A stretch of DNA of 64,000 nt from Struthio camelus (taxonomy: Eukaryota; Chordata; Aves; Struthioniformes; Struthionidae), in assembly GCF_040807025.1 (NCBI RefSeq), contig NC_090981.1:40465817-40529816 (forward strand), in the 5' to 3' direction. The notes below the pieces were generated by a model. The model had not been told where the DNA came from. It did no database searches and worked only from the letters and a program-made list of their open reading frames with translations. Position 1 is the stretch's first letter; every line of letters starts with the position of its first letter. Both the position numbers and the translations under genes were made by a program. Shown here piece by piece: positions 1 to 40,300 of this stretch.

Positions 1-3000
1 CGTCCACGCCTAAATTTAGACATGGAGCACTTAAGAAATGCAATCAGCTCTCCCACCACTTATTCTGCAAGCCGTATACTGCTTTCTTGGGCACAGCTCA
101 AACTGCCACTCTTGCACAGCTCTTGCTCGAGCAGCTCTCTGCTCTCTCTTCAAAATTGCCCACGAAACAAAATTAAAGACAACTCCTTCAGCCATTTCTT
201 AACTTATTATAAAAGTTGCCTCATTTTACCTATTGTAAGACACTGTTTTCAGCCACATACAACTCTGCCAAACAATTTTCTGCACTCATCTGTGATCCAT
301 GATCAAACTTTTTATTATCACTGTACTGCATATAACTTCAAAAGTGAAGAAAAAGGCCATTTTCCATTGTATAATTTTATCTGCACTTTCATTTCTGACT
401 CAAACTTCTTAATTATTTTACATTAATCCGCATAAATAATTTCTACCATCATAAAGTTCCCCAAATTTGGCTGTGAAAACATACATAATATCAAATTAGA
501 AGCACCAGTAAATACTGTGAACGACATTACTGAGCCTGGACATAGCTGTGGTGGCAAAAAAAAGAGAAGAATAGGTAATTCTGTAAAAAGGAATTATAAA
601 TATTATGCATGTTTTATTTTTATATACTGAAGACAGAGAGAAGTACACACTATTCTGATTTGGTCTTTGTATTTAAAAAAAAAAAAAAAAAGCAACCAAG
701 GAAATCACACAGATACTTTCCACTCTGTTAGTGTAACCAGACGTTAAACCAGACTATGTCTGCTCTCATACAGCTGCAATAACTTACTTTAACTTATTAT
801 TATTTAAATAATTTCATTATCAGGACACTTTTCCTGCAGGTGACATAGCCCACACCACCCTGATTGCTTAACATGGAAGTTGTAAAACGCGAAATCCAAA
901 AGTAAATCAGCCCCTGAGTTACTGAAGCATCCCCCGGTGCAGTTCCTACATGACGTTTGCACGCAGCCAGCAGCAAGGCTCGTCTCTGCGCCCAACCACT
1001 CCAACACGTACATTTCCTAGGACTATTTTTCTCTCCCATCTGTATCCTGTTTTTATAAATTCAGTGTTTTCCACTACATTATGCCTGCACAAAGGGATGA
1101 TGAGCCCTCATGAAACATAAGATCCTAGTTCGCATGGTTTTAGCCAGAAAGGTCTCCAAAGAATTATATAATAAAATGTCTTTAAGCTAATGGATGCGTC
1201 TCACCAAAAATTATTAGAAAAGATGAAGTCTAAGACTGTGATGGGTAATGCATAACAACCAAAAAGGAGTACTTTAGTCCACCCAGTGTGTATGAGAATG
1301 ACATTATTGCCAGCATCAAAGCAATTATATAAAAACTGAAGCCTAGTTAAAAATACAGGAAAGGAGCATATTGGAACCACTTAAATTAATATTAAATACT
1401 GCAAGGCCCTCTAGCGGTTAAATCTTTAACACAAGAAAATGCATAAACAATTGTTTCTGAAAGAAGGCTATCGAAGTGCACTGAAGTTAAGGCATTTAAT
1501 TTCTGTCACTTCCAAGTAATTAAGGACATTTAAACCGGAGAGCTTCTTAGTTAATTGTTTCTGGGTAATTACCAGAAAGGGGGGGGGGGGGGGAGAGAAA
1601 TCCATTCAAAAAAATCAGCTAATCTATAGGTATTTTTTGTTCTTAACAGAAATAAGAGTTACTTACTAATACATCAGTTATGCACAAGTGAAAAAACAAA
1701 CAAACAACCACTGCTCTCTCAAACCGGTATCAGAATAGCTTATCACAACATATAGTTTTGATTGCCTCAAAATCTGACAAAACTATCAGTGCACAACACT
1801 AACCTCCTTTTCAGCCTGAAGTATTTAATTTTTTCTTCATGTATAGAATCAGTACTAAAACAAATGCTCAGGTTGAAGAATTTAATTAAGAAGTTGTCAT
1901 GGTACAGCTGAAAGGAGCAAGCAAATTAGGGGTAAAGAAAAAAAACAGGTTTTTCTTCTTCCTCACGGTATATTTAGAGGTATTCGCGTGCATACTGTTG
2001 CGGAATTAATTTGCAAAAGAGAAAGAAAGTTATCAAAGTAACAGGAGTACCAAGGCAAAATTGTACATCTGTTGACAAGCGGAAAACATTTGTTACTTCC
2101 TAATCTGATAATTTTATTTGCCCAAATCTCAACAAATCATTTTACTGCAAGGAAACAAATCACCTTTGCTTGTTCAATACTCAGTCTAATTAGAGGTGAC
2201 TTTTTAACTGCTTAGGGCTCTGCAGTCTGTGAACGAGCTGAGGGAAACAAGGACCCTAATATGACAAGGAGCACACTTCACAACAAGCTTTGGCATCACA
2301 ACTTCACTGCTCAGCTCAACAGTGTTGGAAGACACCACTTTCACAAGCTACTTTTTCTAAAGAAAGATCCCTAAAACAGGATCAGAAGTTTTCACTCCCT
2401 TTTGTCAGTCTTGCCTCTCATACACACCTGCCCTTGAAAGCTTGATAGCCAAGTACGGCACATTACAGGCACTTGCGCAGATGATGCTATGAAATCGGCT
2501 CTCCCTGATGAGATGACTGCCTCCCCAGTATGTCATGTCAACCTTCTTTTTTTTTGTTCGCAGAGGGGGCAAGAAAGATTACAGCGGCAACTGGGGAAGA
2601 CAACACTTGTGGACCGGACCGATTAAGCAGCTCGGCAGTCTAGAGCATTAGAGGAAGCCAGAAGACGATGACATGGGCAGAGTTTAAATAAGGCAGTCAA
2701 ATGCATAGAGTCGAAAAATCTGTCAGTAGGCTACCACCCACATGACAATGATGCATTTGTCTATCTTTACAGTGTGGGAAGTGCTGATACTTATATTCCC
2801 TCAATGCAAAATTTTGCTTACGTAATACAAAAATTGTTCCTTGACTTCTTTTAGCTCCAGTCTTGTTAACAGGCAGAAGGAAAAATACTGTTCTTTTCAA
2901 TTAGTTCACTCAAAATGGGTACGCCAAGCTCTTAGCCAGTTCCCTATAGCCAAGAGCTGCATGTTTAAAATAAAAAAAAAAAAAAGAAAAAGAAAAATTT

Positions 3001-3786
3001 CTCACAAAAATTTCACCTGCAAGATTTTGCAAGCTCACCATATATGCTCAGAAGATTGCTTTAGTCCCTTAATCATCCTGCAATTATGTCCGAAGTGTCA
3101 TCCTACAAATTATGTCCTATTCTGGTTTTATTCTGCAGTAAAATTGACATTATGTATTTCAAGCGTAAAGTTACACATTTTCAAAGAGAATTCAAAATAT
3201 AAATGGAAGTCAGCCATTATCAGACCTTATCTAAATTTAAGATAGTCTAATAGGACAAATAGGCATGAAAAACATTTGCAACTGGTATTTCATTCTATCT
3301 ACATTAAAAGTAAAAAATAAACAAAAAACTACGTCAAAAAAAAAAAAGACACAGAAAAAAAAAAGTTCCATGCCATTTAGAAGTCTTACGGCTACGACAA
3401 AAAAATAGAAGTAGTCAAAACCACCACTTTCAGATCTCAGATATAGGCATCAGCACTGAAATAAATTCAATAGATCACATGACTGGGTAGGAGAGAAGGG
3501 GTGCAAGATAATCTCAATAAGAACAAACATTTAGGTGCACAAACCTTTCGTAGGCCTGAGACAGAAGCTGTGAATTTCGGTCTAAACACAAGTCAACAAT
3601 GCATACTCAGAACTCAATGGTTTGGGGAACTTTCAACCCAGTAACAAATTACAGATGTTGCAGAAAAGGCCTTTACAGAACTACGCATCAGTGCTTGCTT
3701 CCAGATCTAAATCTCAATAGCAGCTATGCTGCAACTGAAAACAAAGGCAAAAAAACAAACAACAACAAAATCCCCATAGCACATAC
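1..3786 (-). other. MSH3: MSH3 intron 8 (5' part)
   Basis: I searched both strands for exon 9 (in mammals coding around NIYFEYSHAF) and did not find it, so the intron runs off the left edge. The DNA is AT-rich with A-runs and a 15-base G run at 1579-1593. Short open frames at 22-426 and 800-1039 look random. No gene, RNA gene or identifiable transposon is seen. Confidence 0.75.
1579..1593 (+). repeat. Homopolymer G run (15 G)
   Basis: Fifteen consecutive G lie in MSH3 intron 8. As transcribed this is poly-C in the pre-mRNA. The length is likely to vary between individuals and to be error-prone in sequencing. Confidence 0.9.
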
Positions 3787-15326
<11,540 letters not shown>

Positions 15327-15410
15327 GGCGGAGCCCCCACGACCACGGCCGCCCCGCGCCCGCCCAGCCCGCGGGCACCGGCAGCGCCGCCGGATGCGAC
15401 GGAGGGCGCG

Positions 15411-15440
15411 CGGGGCGGGGCGGGGCGGGGCGGGGCGGGC
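15411..15440 (+). repeat. CGGGG pentamer array: overlapping GC boxes / G-quadruplex motif
   Basis: The pentamer CGGGG repeats about six times without interruption. It supplies several overlapping GGGGCGGGG Sp1 sites and fits a G4 pattern with single-base loops on the plus strand. Confidence 0.9.
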
Positions 15441-15527
15441 GCTGGGCGCGGCCCCGGCTCCCCGGCGGGGTGTTAAAGAGGGCTGGGCGGTGAAGGCATC
15501 TTTACACTGCCCCCGGCTCGGTAACGG

Positions 15528-15545
15528 CGGGGCGGGGCGGGGCGG
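15528..15545 (+). repeat. Second GC-box / G4-capable cluster
   Basis: GGGGCGGGG-type units in direct repeat lie about 150 bases before the DHFR start codon. This is a likely Sp1-binding core element of the DHFR side. Confidence 0.8.
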
Positions 15546-15692
15546 CAGGCCGCTCCCCGCAGCGTCCCGCGGCGCGGACTAAAGAAAGCGCCGGGCCGAG
15601 CCCGCCCCCCGCTCCGCTCCGCTCCGCCCCGCCCCGCTGCTGCCGCTGCTGGGCGCTAACTCCGAAGTCCGGGGCGGCGGGCGGCAGCCGCC

Positions 15693-32419
<16,727 letters not shown>

Positions 32420-32462
32420 ATGCAGCTTTTTGTACTTCTACATAAGGGTAGGCATTTTACAT

Positions 32463-32468
32463 AATAAA
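32463..32468 (+). terminator. Candidate DHFR proximal poly(A) signal
   Basis: AATAAA lies 44 bases after the stop codon, with T-rich DNA following. Confidence 0.5.
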
Positions 32469-32778
32469 GTCTTACTGAGTGTAAATATATATGTATTACA
32501 TTGTTGCCAGAAAATTCTGCTTGATAGTACAATACTTTAGCACTAAATGATTCCAAAAAACAAACCCACCACTTTGAATATACGTGCTGCAGTGGAAACG
32601 TGAGTGCAGTCAGCAGCATGAACAAGGTAGCTCTAAGAAATGCCTCAACTATGGTTGTGTGAGACCTTGTATTGAACTTTACAACCCAAGGCAACATCCA
32701 TAACAATTACTTGAGCAACGAAAGCAGGTAGACTGCAGTAAGAACTTTTCTAACTAAAACAGCTGTTTTGAGTAGTTT

Positions 32779-32807
32779 TTTGTTGTTGTTGTTGTTGTTG
32801 TTGTTGT
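32779..32807 (+). repeat. (TTG)n microsatellite
   Basis: About nine uninterrupted TTG units within the probable DHFR 3' UTR. Confidence 0.9.
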
Positions 32808-34298
32808 TTTAAAGTTTGGAGTATCTTCTAATTCAAGAAGTCCAACATTGAGAAGGCATCAAAGATCCTGAGCTTGATTGGGATGGTATATACATATATA
32901 TCAACCTTTACAAAGTGTACAAGAAAGGGAAATTAAGTTTGAAAGCACAACAAAAGGATAAGGAAGCATGAGACCGCTCAAGTCATGGTGAAATGGAGTC
33001 TGGAAGTCTCAGGCAGCAATCCAGGGATACACTGATCTTTCACAGAAATCCTCTGTCGTCATCTTAACGCAGTAGGCTGGGTACACAGCCTACTTCACTC
33101 CTTTTGACTGAAAATACTGTATTACGGCTTAATCTGATAAAGAGGTTTAACTTTTCAATTGACCTGACACTTGTGTAAAGGCTTGCAGATCTTTGTTGCA
33201 GGTATACAAAATCGCTATGTAAGTTTGTCTGTGGCCATTTTGCAGTGTAAGAACATAAATGTTACTTTCTTAACAGAATCTGTGTTCTTGTCCCTTCTGA
33301 GTTTTATCAAGATGTATAGTGTTAACTTACTTTGTCAGTGTGATTTCAAATATTGTACATGGCATAGAAATATGGATTATAAGCAGAGTGGGTTTCTGTT
33401 TCCTCTTGGGTTACACATAGCTAATACAATAACATTTTCCATTATTATTCCCTAACAGTAGCAAGCAATACACTGGTACTGTAATAACACTGGAATTCTA
33501 AAGGCATACAATACCAAGTGTTACCAAAATTGTTTGGTGCCAATACTATCACAGTAGCACATGCTCAGTAATACTAGTCTGCTGCTGTGTTCTGACTATC
33601 CCTGTCCTACTCCACGGGGAGTTTGGCAGAGGGTAGCGGAATCCATCTGCCAAGTGATACAGAGAGGAGCTGGGATGTACTTTGCCCAGCTATGCTTCAT
33701 TGTGCTGCAGCTACCACCTTAAGGGTCAGAACATAACAGAAAGGATCCCTGCCTCTCAGTCACTGCAGGTCAACCTGAGCAAGGACAGTTAAGAAACTTA
33801 ACCCTCAAAAATCTGCCGACTCTTTCCCCATAGCATTTTTAAAGCATCATCACATGAAGCTCTAGTGTGAGATTCAAGTGATAATGCTCAACCTTTAATG
33901 TTGCGCTAAGGCCCAGTTCTAATGTCAGTGAGGGCAGCACTGGTCATCAGCACATTTACACAGCATATAACCGGCTACAGCAGGATCATAACAGCAGGAG
34001 CATAACAGCATCCAGCTTTTAAGAGAGGAGTTGAAACTTGATTTTGCTTGCCTTAAAAAAAACAAACAAACAAACAAAAAGAAACCTCATTGACAGGGAA
34101 AAACATTTAAAATATCAACTTTGAACAACCCTTGGATTTTCCATGACAGTTTGACAGCAGTTAATTAATACAAAGAATTTTTGCAGCTTCTGTCCTGGGT
34201 TCTCTTGATTTTTCTCTGTGTTCTTTTGCAGTCTTAAAAATCTAGGTATTTTCCTTTGTTGGTCGTCTTGTTCCATGTGTACTGACTTTACATCAGTC

Positions 34299-34304
34299 AA
34301 TAAA
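34299..34304 (+). terminator. Candidate DHFR distal poly(A) signal
   Basis: AATAAA in a TCAATAAAG context about 1.9 kb after the stop, followed by a TGTGTGATG-type downstream element. Confidence 0.45.
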
Positions 34305-34310
34305 GATTTA

Positions 34311-37300
34311 AACACCAATACTATATGCTTGTGTGATGCAGCAAAAAGCCTACTGAGTTTCAGTTTGATAAATTTGCCAACACAAAGTGAAAGAGAAAGA
34401 ATGAGAAGAAAGACTGTGTTTTGGGGGGGATTTTTTTTTTAAACACTAGTCACAGTCACCCTGATAATTATGAGAAAATAACTTCCCAAAAGCATGAAAT
34501 ATTTAGTGTATATATCAGTTTACATCAAAAAAAAAAAAAAACAGGACAGCGTTAAAAGTTTTGCACAGCAAGTCTGCAAGGTGCTGTACTTAATGGCAAT
34601 CAAGTATTTATTAAAAATGGAAACAAACACTTATGTAATGTTAGATTATGCTATGATACTGATGTGATCACAGAGCTGATCAGAAATATTCTGCCTAAGC
34701 ATATTTTGCAGGAATTAGTGTTCACTAAGACCAAAATAGTTGTGGAACCACTCTGCTTTCAAAGAACTTTTTCACTTGGATACAATCAGTTATCTTAGAA
34801 CCATAAACAGTTACTCTCTCTCTACACTGACTTAGTCCTCTCCAAATTTAGCTAAGTAACTTTATTTGTCAGATTTTACAACAAAGGAAGTCAATTTATG
34901 ATTCAAGGCAAAGGGAACTTTTGAAATTACACTGCAGTTCCCTATTTAAAACACCAACTTTTCAGAACACCCTAATGATGCAGTTTTTTTAGTATGCTGC
35001 TCAGCCAAAAACAAGGAAATTTTTTTTGTTTAATAAAAACACTGCATTTGGACAGAACCTTTTGCATTAGAGGTTTCAATATGCCATATAAATTCTAATT
35101 AAGAAAATATATATTAGGTGGCAGTGAAGTTAGGTCCAAAGGAAGTATGTTCATCTTAAAGACAGACATACTAGCCACTACAAGGTTAGATGCTTATTGT
35201 TTCAAGACGATGGATAGGCAGAAAGGACAAGTCTCTGTATGTTCAGGAAGCATATACAAAGACTGTTTGCTGACAGATGTATAATTTCCAGAGGATGGGA
35301 ACTTGGCATGTTTTAGAAATCTGCATCCTTTTCAAGATACCTCAAATTATTCCTACAAAAACTGAGATGAGAAAAATTGTTAGCATCTTTTTGTAAAGGC
35401 CAAAGCTACTAGCTGGAATTTTTATGGGCCATTTTTCAAAAGCAATGTTTCACTAGTTGATAGGTTGGTTGAAAAAGCAACAGACAGAGTAACAGTGTTT
35501 GCCAACTTCACCTGAACTGGGTATTGCACCTGTTGCCTCCCCATTCTAGCAAAGGGAACATAAAGTTTTGTATTACTGCTTGAAGGAAAAAAATCTTTTG
35601 TTCCTAATACAACTTTTTCCCACGTTTTGTTTACTCCCATATCTTGCTGGTGTAATGATACTGTAAAAAGTCACAGATTCTCATTATGTCTAGTACAGTT
35701 TCTCCCCAGTTCTATGCAGCTAAGTGCAATGAATAGCATCATGAGTGACAATATAATTACCAATCACCAAGAAAAGTGTAGTACAGATATAATTTAATCC
35801 CACTTATTCATGCTTGCCTAGGAACAAAGTGTTCTAAATATTCTTTAAAATTAAATTTTTAATCTAACAGTAGTTGTAACACGACAGCTAAAATCTGAGG
35901 GTCTCCGTAAGAGGTAAAAAAACCAAACCATGAATGTTTCTGTTGCTTGTCTATTATTCATTATCTCTCTTTTGCCTGGAGAAAAAAAAAAAGAGAGATG
36001 ATAACGTGGACAGCAATTTCCATCTGGTAGCAGAAAGCTAACTTTTTAAGTAGCTCATTAGTAGTGTTATGGTCACTGTGTATTGAAGGACAGAATCGGG
36101 AACATTCCAACAGCCAGTCTCTGTCATGGAAAGTAATTAATGGAAAAGAAATGTACACACTAAGGAATACCAGTTTTCTAACTTAGGAAACAGAATATTA
36201 TTAGAATGTATAAAGGACACAAGGGGAAAAACAGGAAGTGGAAAATGACAGTGATTAGGTTATGCATATAATCTAAGGAAAGTATCAAGTGTGTAGGACA
36301 TGAGCTCTTAACTGGGACCGGAAAGGCATATTGTCTTCATCAGACTACAGCTAATTTACCAAAAGTTTAAACCTAATTCCAACATTATGCTGACCTGTTC
36401 AAAAGCCATGCCAACAGAAGAGAGAGATACAAGCAGGCAGTGGTTGATTTGGAGAAGGGAAACAAAAGCTGTGCTAAAGGTCATTTGTCAACCAGTGCAG
36501 AAAATGAGATAACTAGAATAGAGGAGTTTTACCAAAACTTAGTAAGTATGAAACTAGAACATACCTCATCATTAACTGTCTTTGCTTGCCCAGGAGGATT
36601 GTAGGAACGAAGCCTACCACATCAGGGTACACTCTCAAAAATCTTCTGAAGAGGTAGCTGCTGGAACAAAAGAGTGGAAATGGGGAAGAGAGGTGAGAAA
36701 AGGAACTGGATACATTTCCTAAAAGAGTTACTTAGTTTCTCATGCTAGTTTGCCCTGTAATTATAATTACAAAATAAACGTTTTCAGTCTGCCCCAGGGT
36801 GTAACACTTGTAAGATGCTGTTATGAAGAATTTCAGGAGTGAAGAATTTTCAGGGTTTGGATCGCTAAGTGACAGCTTTTGTTAGCTACATTGAAATTCT
36901 CAGCTACAAACCCTATCCTAGAGTTAAGTGCCTACATTACGTCTGAAAGTCATCCCAGAGTCATCCCATCCCAGAGCATCCAGGAGCCCAACAGTTAGCA
37001 TTGCTCCCAGGCAGATTTTCTGTTTCTCCTGGACACCATAACCTTCTGGGATAGCATGTGAGAAACTTGCTGATTTTTCTTGATCCTCATTTACAAAGAC
37101 TTGCTTTCTGCTTGCACGAGGGTGACTCATGGGTTATCTCCCTTCTCTTTTCTTTCTGCAGATCATTCTGTCCCCTACTGCCTATCATCAAAGCAAAGTT
37201 TGTAAGGAGAAGGTTTTTATTAAATTAATTAACCTAGTTGAGAAAGCAGACAAACTTTCAGGTGTACAGTCCTCTTCCAGTTGCATTCTCAAGGCTTTTT

Positions 37301-40300
37301 TTCAGGTAACTTGAAGAAGGGCTTATGTGCCAAACATGTTTATCGCCAGTTAAATTGCGTGGTTTAATAAAGTAGATAATCTTGCTATATCAATCTTGTT
37401 TGGCTTACATCTTTTAATGGTCTTGGCTACAACATTTGTATATCAACTTCATTCCTCAAGCTATTGCCCTCTAAATTCTATCCCTCATCTCTTTGGCTGT
37501 CCTGTTGGATTAGAAATTTACAGAAGTTTAGAAGATTCTTCTAATCAAGAAAAGTAGATATTTCAAACAAAAGATTCCTAAGTATGTGCTTATATCTGAT
37601 TCATTAAGTGGAAATAGGTGTTTTTCATGAAACTGGGCCATGAACTTGCCTGGATAAGGATACTTTTAGGCATGAATGTGAATACTTTGCCATATTATGG
37701 CTATGATGAAAAAAAAAACAGAAAAAAAACAAATAGTAAGTACAGAACTTGAGAGGACTGGATTTAGATGGTACACCATTACTAACAGAAATGTAAAGCA
37801 ATGCTTTTTCCTTCAGCAATACAACTTGATATCGAGTTTGAGCTCCTAATATCAAACAGAATCTTTTTTCAAATAACAAACTATCATCTAGAAGTTATTT
37901 TGACTATAATGCGTGTCACTGTTTTCATTAACAAGGACACTTGCACAAAAACAGTGTTTGCTCCTCTGAAGTAACACGCTCTTACAGTTCATCCTTCCTC
38001 TGAACTCTCAGTTTTCCACATAAAAGCCTGCTGGGAACACTCATGCTCTTTTCAAACAGCTGTACTAGTAGATGAATTACTAATCCTCCGCTGGAGATCA
38101 CTGCTCCACCTCTCAGCTGGCTGGAGGGATTATGCAAACACAGCCTAATGTGCTGCTGGCAGAGCCAGATGGGTTCATTTAAATATCCCGTGAAGAGTGA
38201 TTTCAGCCAAACAAAGTGGCTGTGCCTGACAGGAAAGGGAAAAACTCAAGCGATCCCTACACTGATAGGGCTGTGGGGCCGGTTACTCCTAACGATGGAC
38301 AGTGATGAGTAAACGGGAGCAGTAATGTCGTCACTCTTTCCAGCTAGACCTAGATAAGAATGTCTGCCAATGGTCTAACTGAAAAAGTTAACCAATACCC
38401 ATGTTACTCAATGATATAGCTGCACCACCATGGGTTCCATAATTATCTGAGAACTATTTAATGTTATGATGGAAAGTGTCATGCTTCTCTCAGCAGCTTT
38501 AAAACCTCTAGTAATTTGACATGAGCTTTCCATGGGCATGCTCCAGGAAGGAGGATAGCTCCCAGAACGCGTACATGGAGAATGCCAGCTCTAAACCCTG
38601 AGCAGAACATCTCACTGGATCACTGCATCTCATACCCATTCATGCAGTGATTGAAAACAGACAAATATTAAATATCCCTCTCATAAAGACTAAATAACTT
38701 TAAATAGAATGGAACAGTTTAACCACTAATTTCACTGAATCTCGTGCAGTTACAATGAGGAGTAGTTTAGTCCAGTAGCTTTCAAACTTTTCTATGATGT
38801 ATCAGTAGGTTACTAAATATGGCAATAAAGCTCTTGTGAAGATGGAACTGATTTCACAGGAAATAATTTCCAAGTGCAAGACTACTTTTAAGCTCTACAC
38901 CTGCTCTTGTTAGTTTTTGTTTAGAAAGGTTAAAATTTAGATCTGGTTTCATCAAGAGTCCTATGTGGAAAAGCTCATCAATTTAAATATTTTCAAGTTC
39001 AGAAAAAAACAACATGAATGTTCCTAATTTTGGTTTAGTCATTCACGTTATAAAAGGTCATTCAGTAGTGAAGTTATTCTTTCCTCACTAAATACTTTTG
39101 TGTTTATTGCTCTTTCAGTCAGTTAAAATTGACTTCTTCACAGTACTGAGTCTGTCTCCTTTATCAAAACATAGTTTTCTTTCAAATGGAATCATGTAGA
39201 ACTGAGATCTTCCCCTATTCTGTTATTTTTTGTCACAGAGCAGTTACACCATTGTGTACTGCACAACTGAGTATATATTTTTTCTAATATATAATTCCAG
39301 ATTCCTTCAGAAACTCCTGCAGTGCACAAAGGGTACAGACAAATTACTGCTGTAATTTAAATAATCATTCCTTTCATTCAGTATCTTATTTTTCTTCATT
39401 TGAAAGAAATCCATATCCTTCGTCTTATGGCATAATAACTGCTTGGGCTGCTCAAGAAAAACAACCTCTCGTAGGAAAAAGGCTACTTTATAATAAAACT
39501 CTTGAGTGTATGTTTTTTTTTTTTTAAACCAATAATGTGAAGGATTCAGACTCTATTACTAGTATACAAATTTCAAACAAGCCAGTAAACAAAGAAGGTA
39601 ACAGATGATGTCTTAATCTATTATATACTTTATTTATCATCATCAAAAAAATGCTTTGATTAGAAATCACTATATAGAAACAAGTCATATGGGAGGGAGC
39701 ACGCTCTGGTATCCTCTTACTTTAACAATATGCCTAACATTACAATGTCAAATCATTAAAAAACAGCTTCTTTCACAATCTTTATTTTCAATTTTACACC
39801 TGTGAAAAAGAATCCATTCTAGATATTCACATACTGTGTTAGTAATATCTGATTCACACTAACAGAAATAAAAACACTGAGAAAAAGAGTTATGTTATGG
39901 GCCTGCTGATTTACAGCAGTTAAGAATCTAGCACTCATGTTTTGCAATATTGCAAATGGATGTGTCGATAGAACAAGACATTTCAGTGTGATATATTCTC
40001 TAAAATTGTTTGAAAAACTCTTGTTCCCTCACCAGTGATAATTATTCCTGCAAGTATCACAAGAGTGATTCCCACACACAGTCTATTTTTTAATTGAAGT
40101 AATTAGCCAAAATACATCAAACATTTCAGAGAGCATACTGTTCCAGAAAGAAGCTTCTGTGTCATAACTAGGTTATTAAAATGTGCCTGAAAGAAATCAA
40201 GAGGAAATTCAATTCTGGTATTAACTCACTGAAGCCAAAGGGTAAATATCAGAATAAGTGTCAAAAGAATCAGTCTCAGAGGTCTTACCTGATGCGATCA

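Larger units (their letters stand above)
15327..15692. promoter_or_regulatory. Bidirectional MSH3/DHFR promoter
   Basis: Only 366 bases separate the two divergent start codons. There is no TATA box. GGGGCGGGG GC boxes (Sp1-type sites) form two clusters, at 15411-15440 and 15528-15545. Mammalian DHFR is likewise TATA-less, Sp1/E2F driven and shares its promoter with MSH3. I do not see a canonical E2F site (TTTSGCGC) between the starts. A GCGGGAAA match lies at 15912-15919 in DHFR intron 1. Transcription start sites cannot be read from sequence. Confidence 0.92.
32420..34310 (+). other. DHFR: DHFR 3' UTR (probable extent) and downstream DNA
   Basis: Candidate poly(A) signals lie at 32415-32420 (overlapping the stop), 32463-32468 and 34299-34304. 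Vertebrate DHFR commonly uses several sites, so short and long mRNAs are plausible. The end cannot be fixed from sequence. A (TTG)n microsatellite lies at 32779-32807. Confidence 0.5.

Noticed and set aside
22-426. 134-codon open frame at the left edge
   Set aside because: Low-information Ser/Leu/Phe translation in AT-rich intron DNA; no homology recognised.
800-1039. Minus-strand open frames that might be MSH3 exon 9
   Set aside because: They lack any of the NIYFEYSHAF-type residues expected and have no suitable splice sites in phase.
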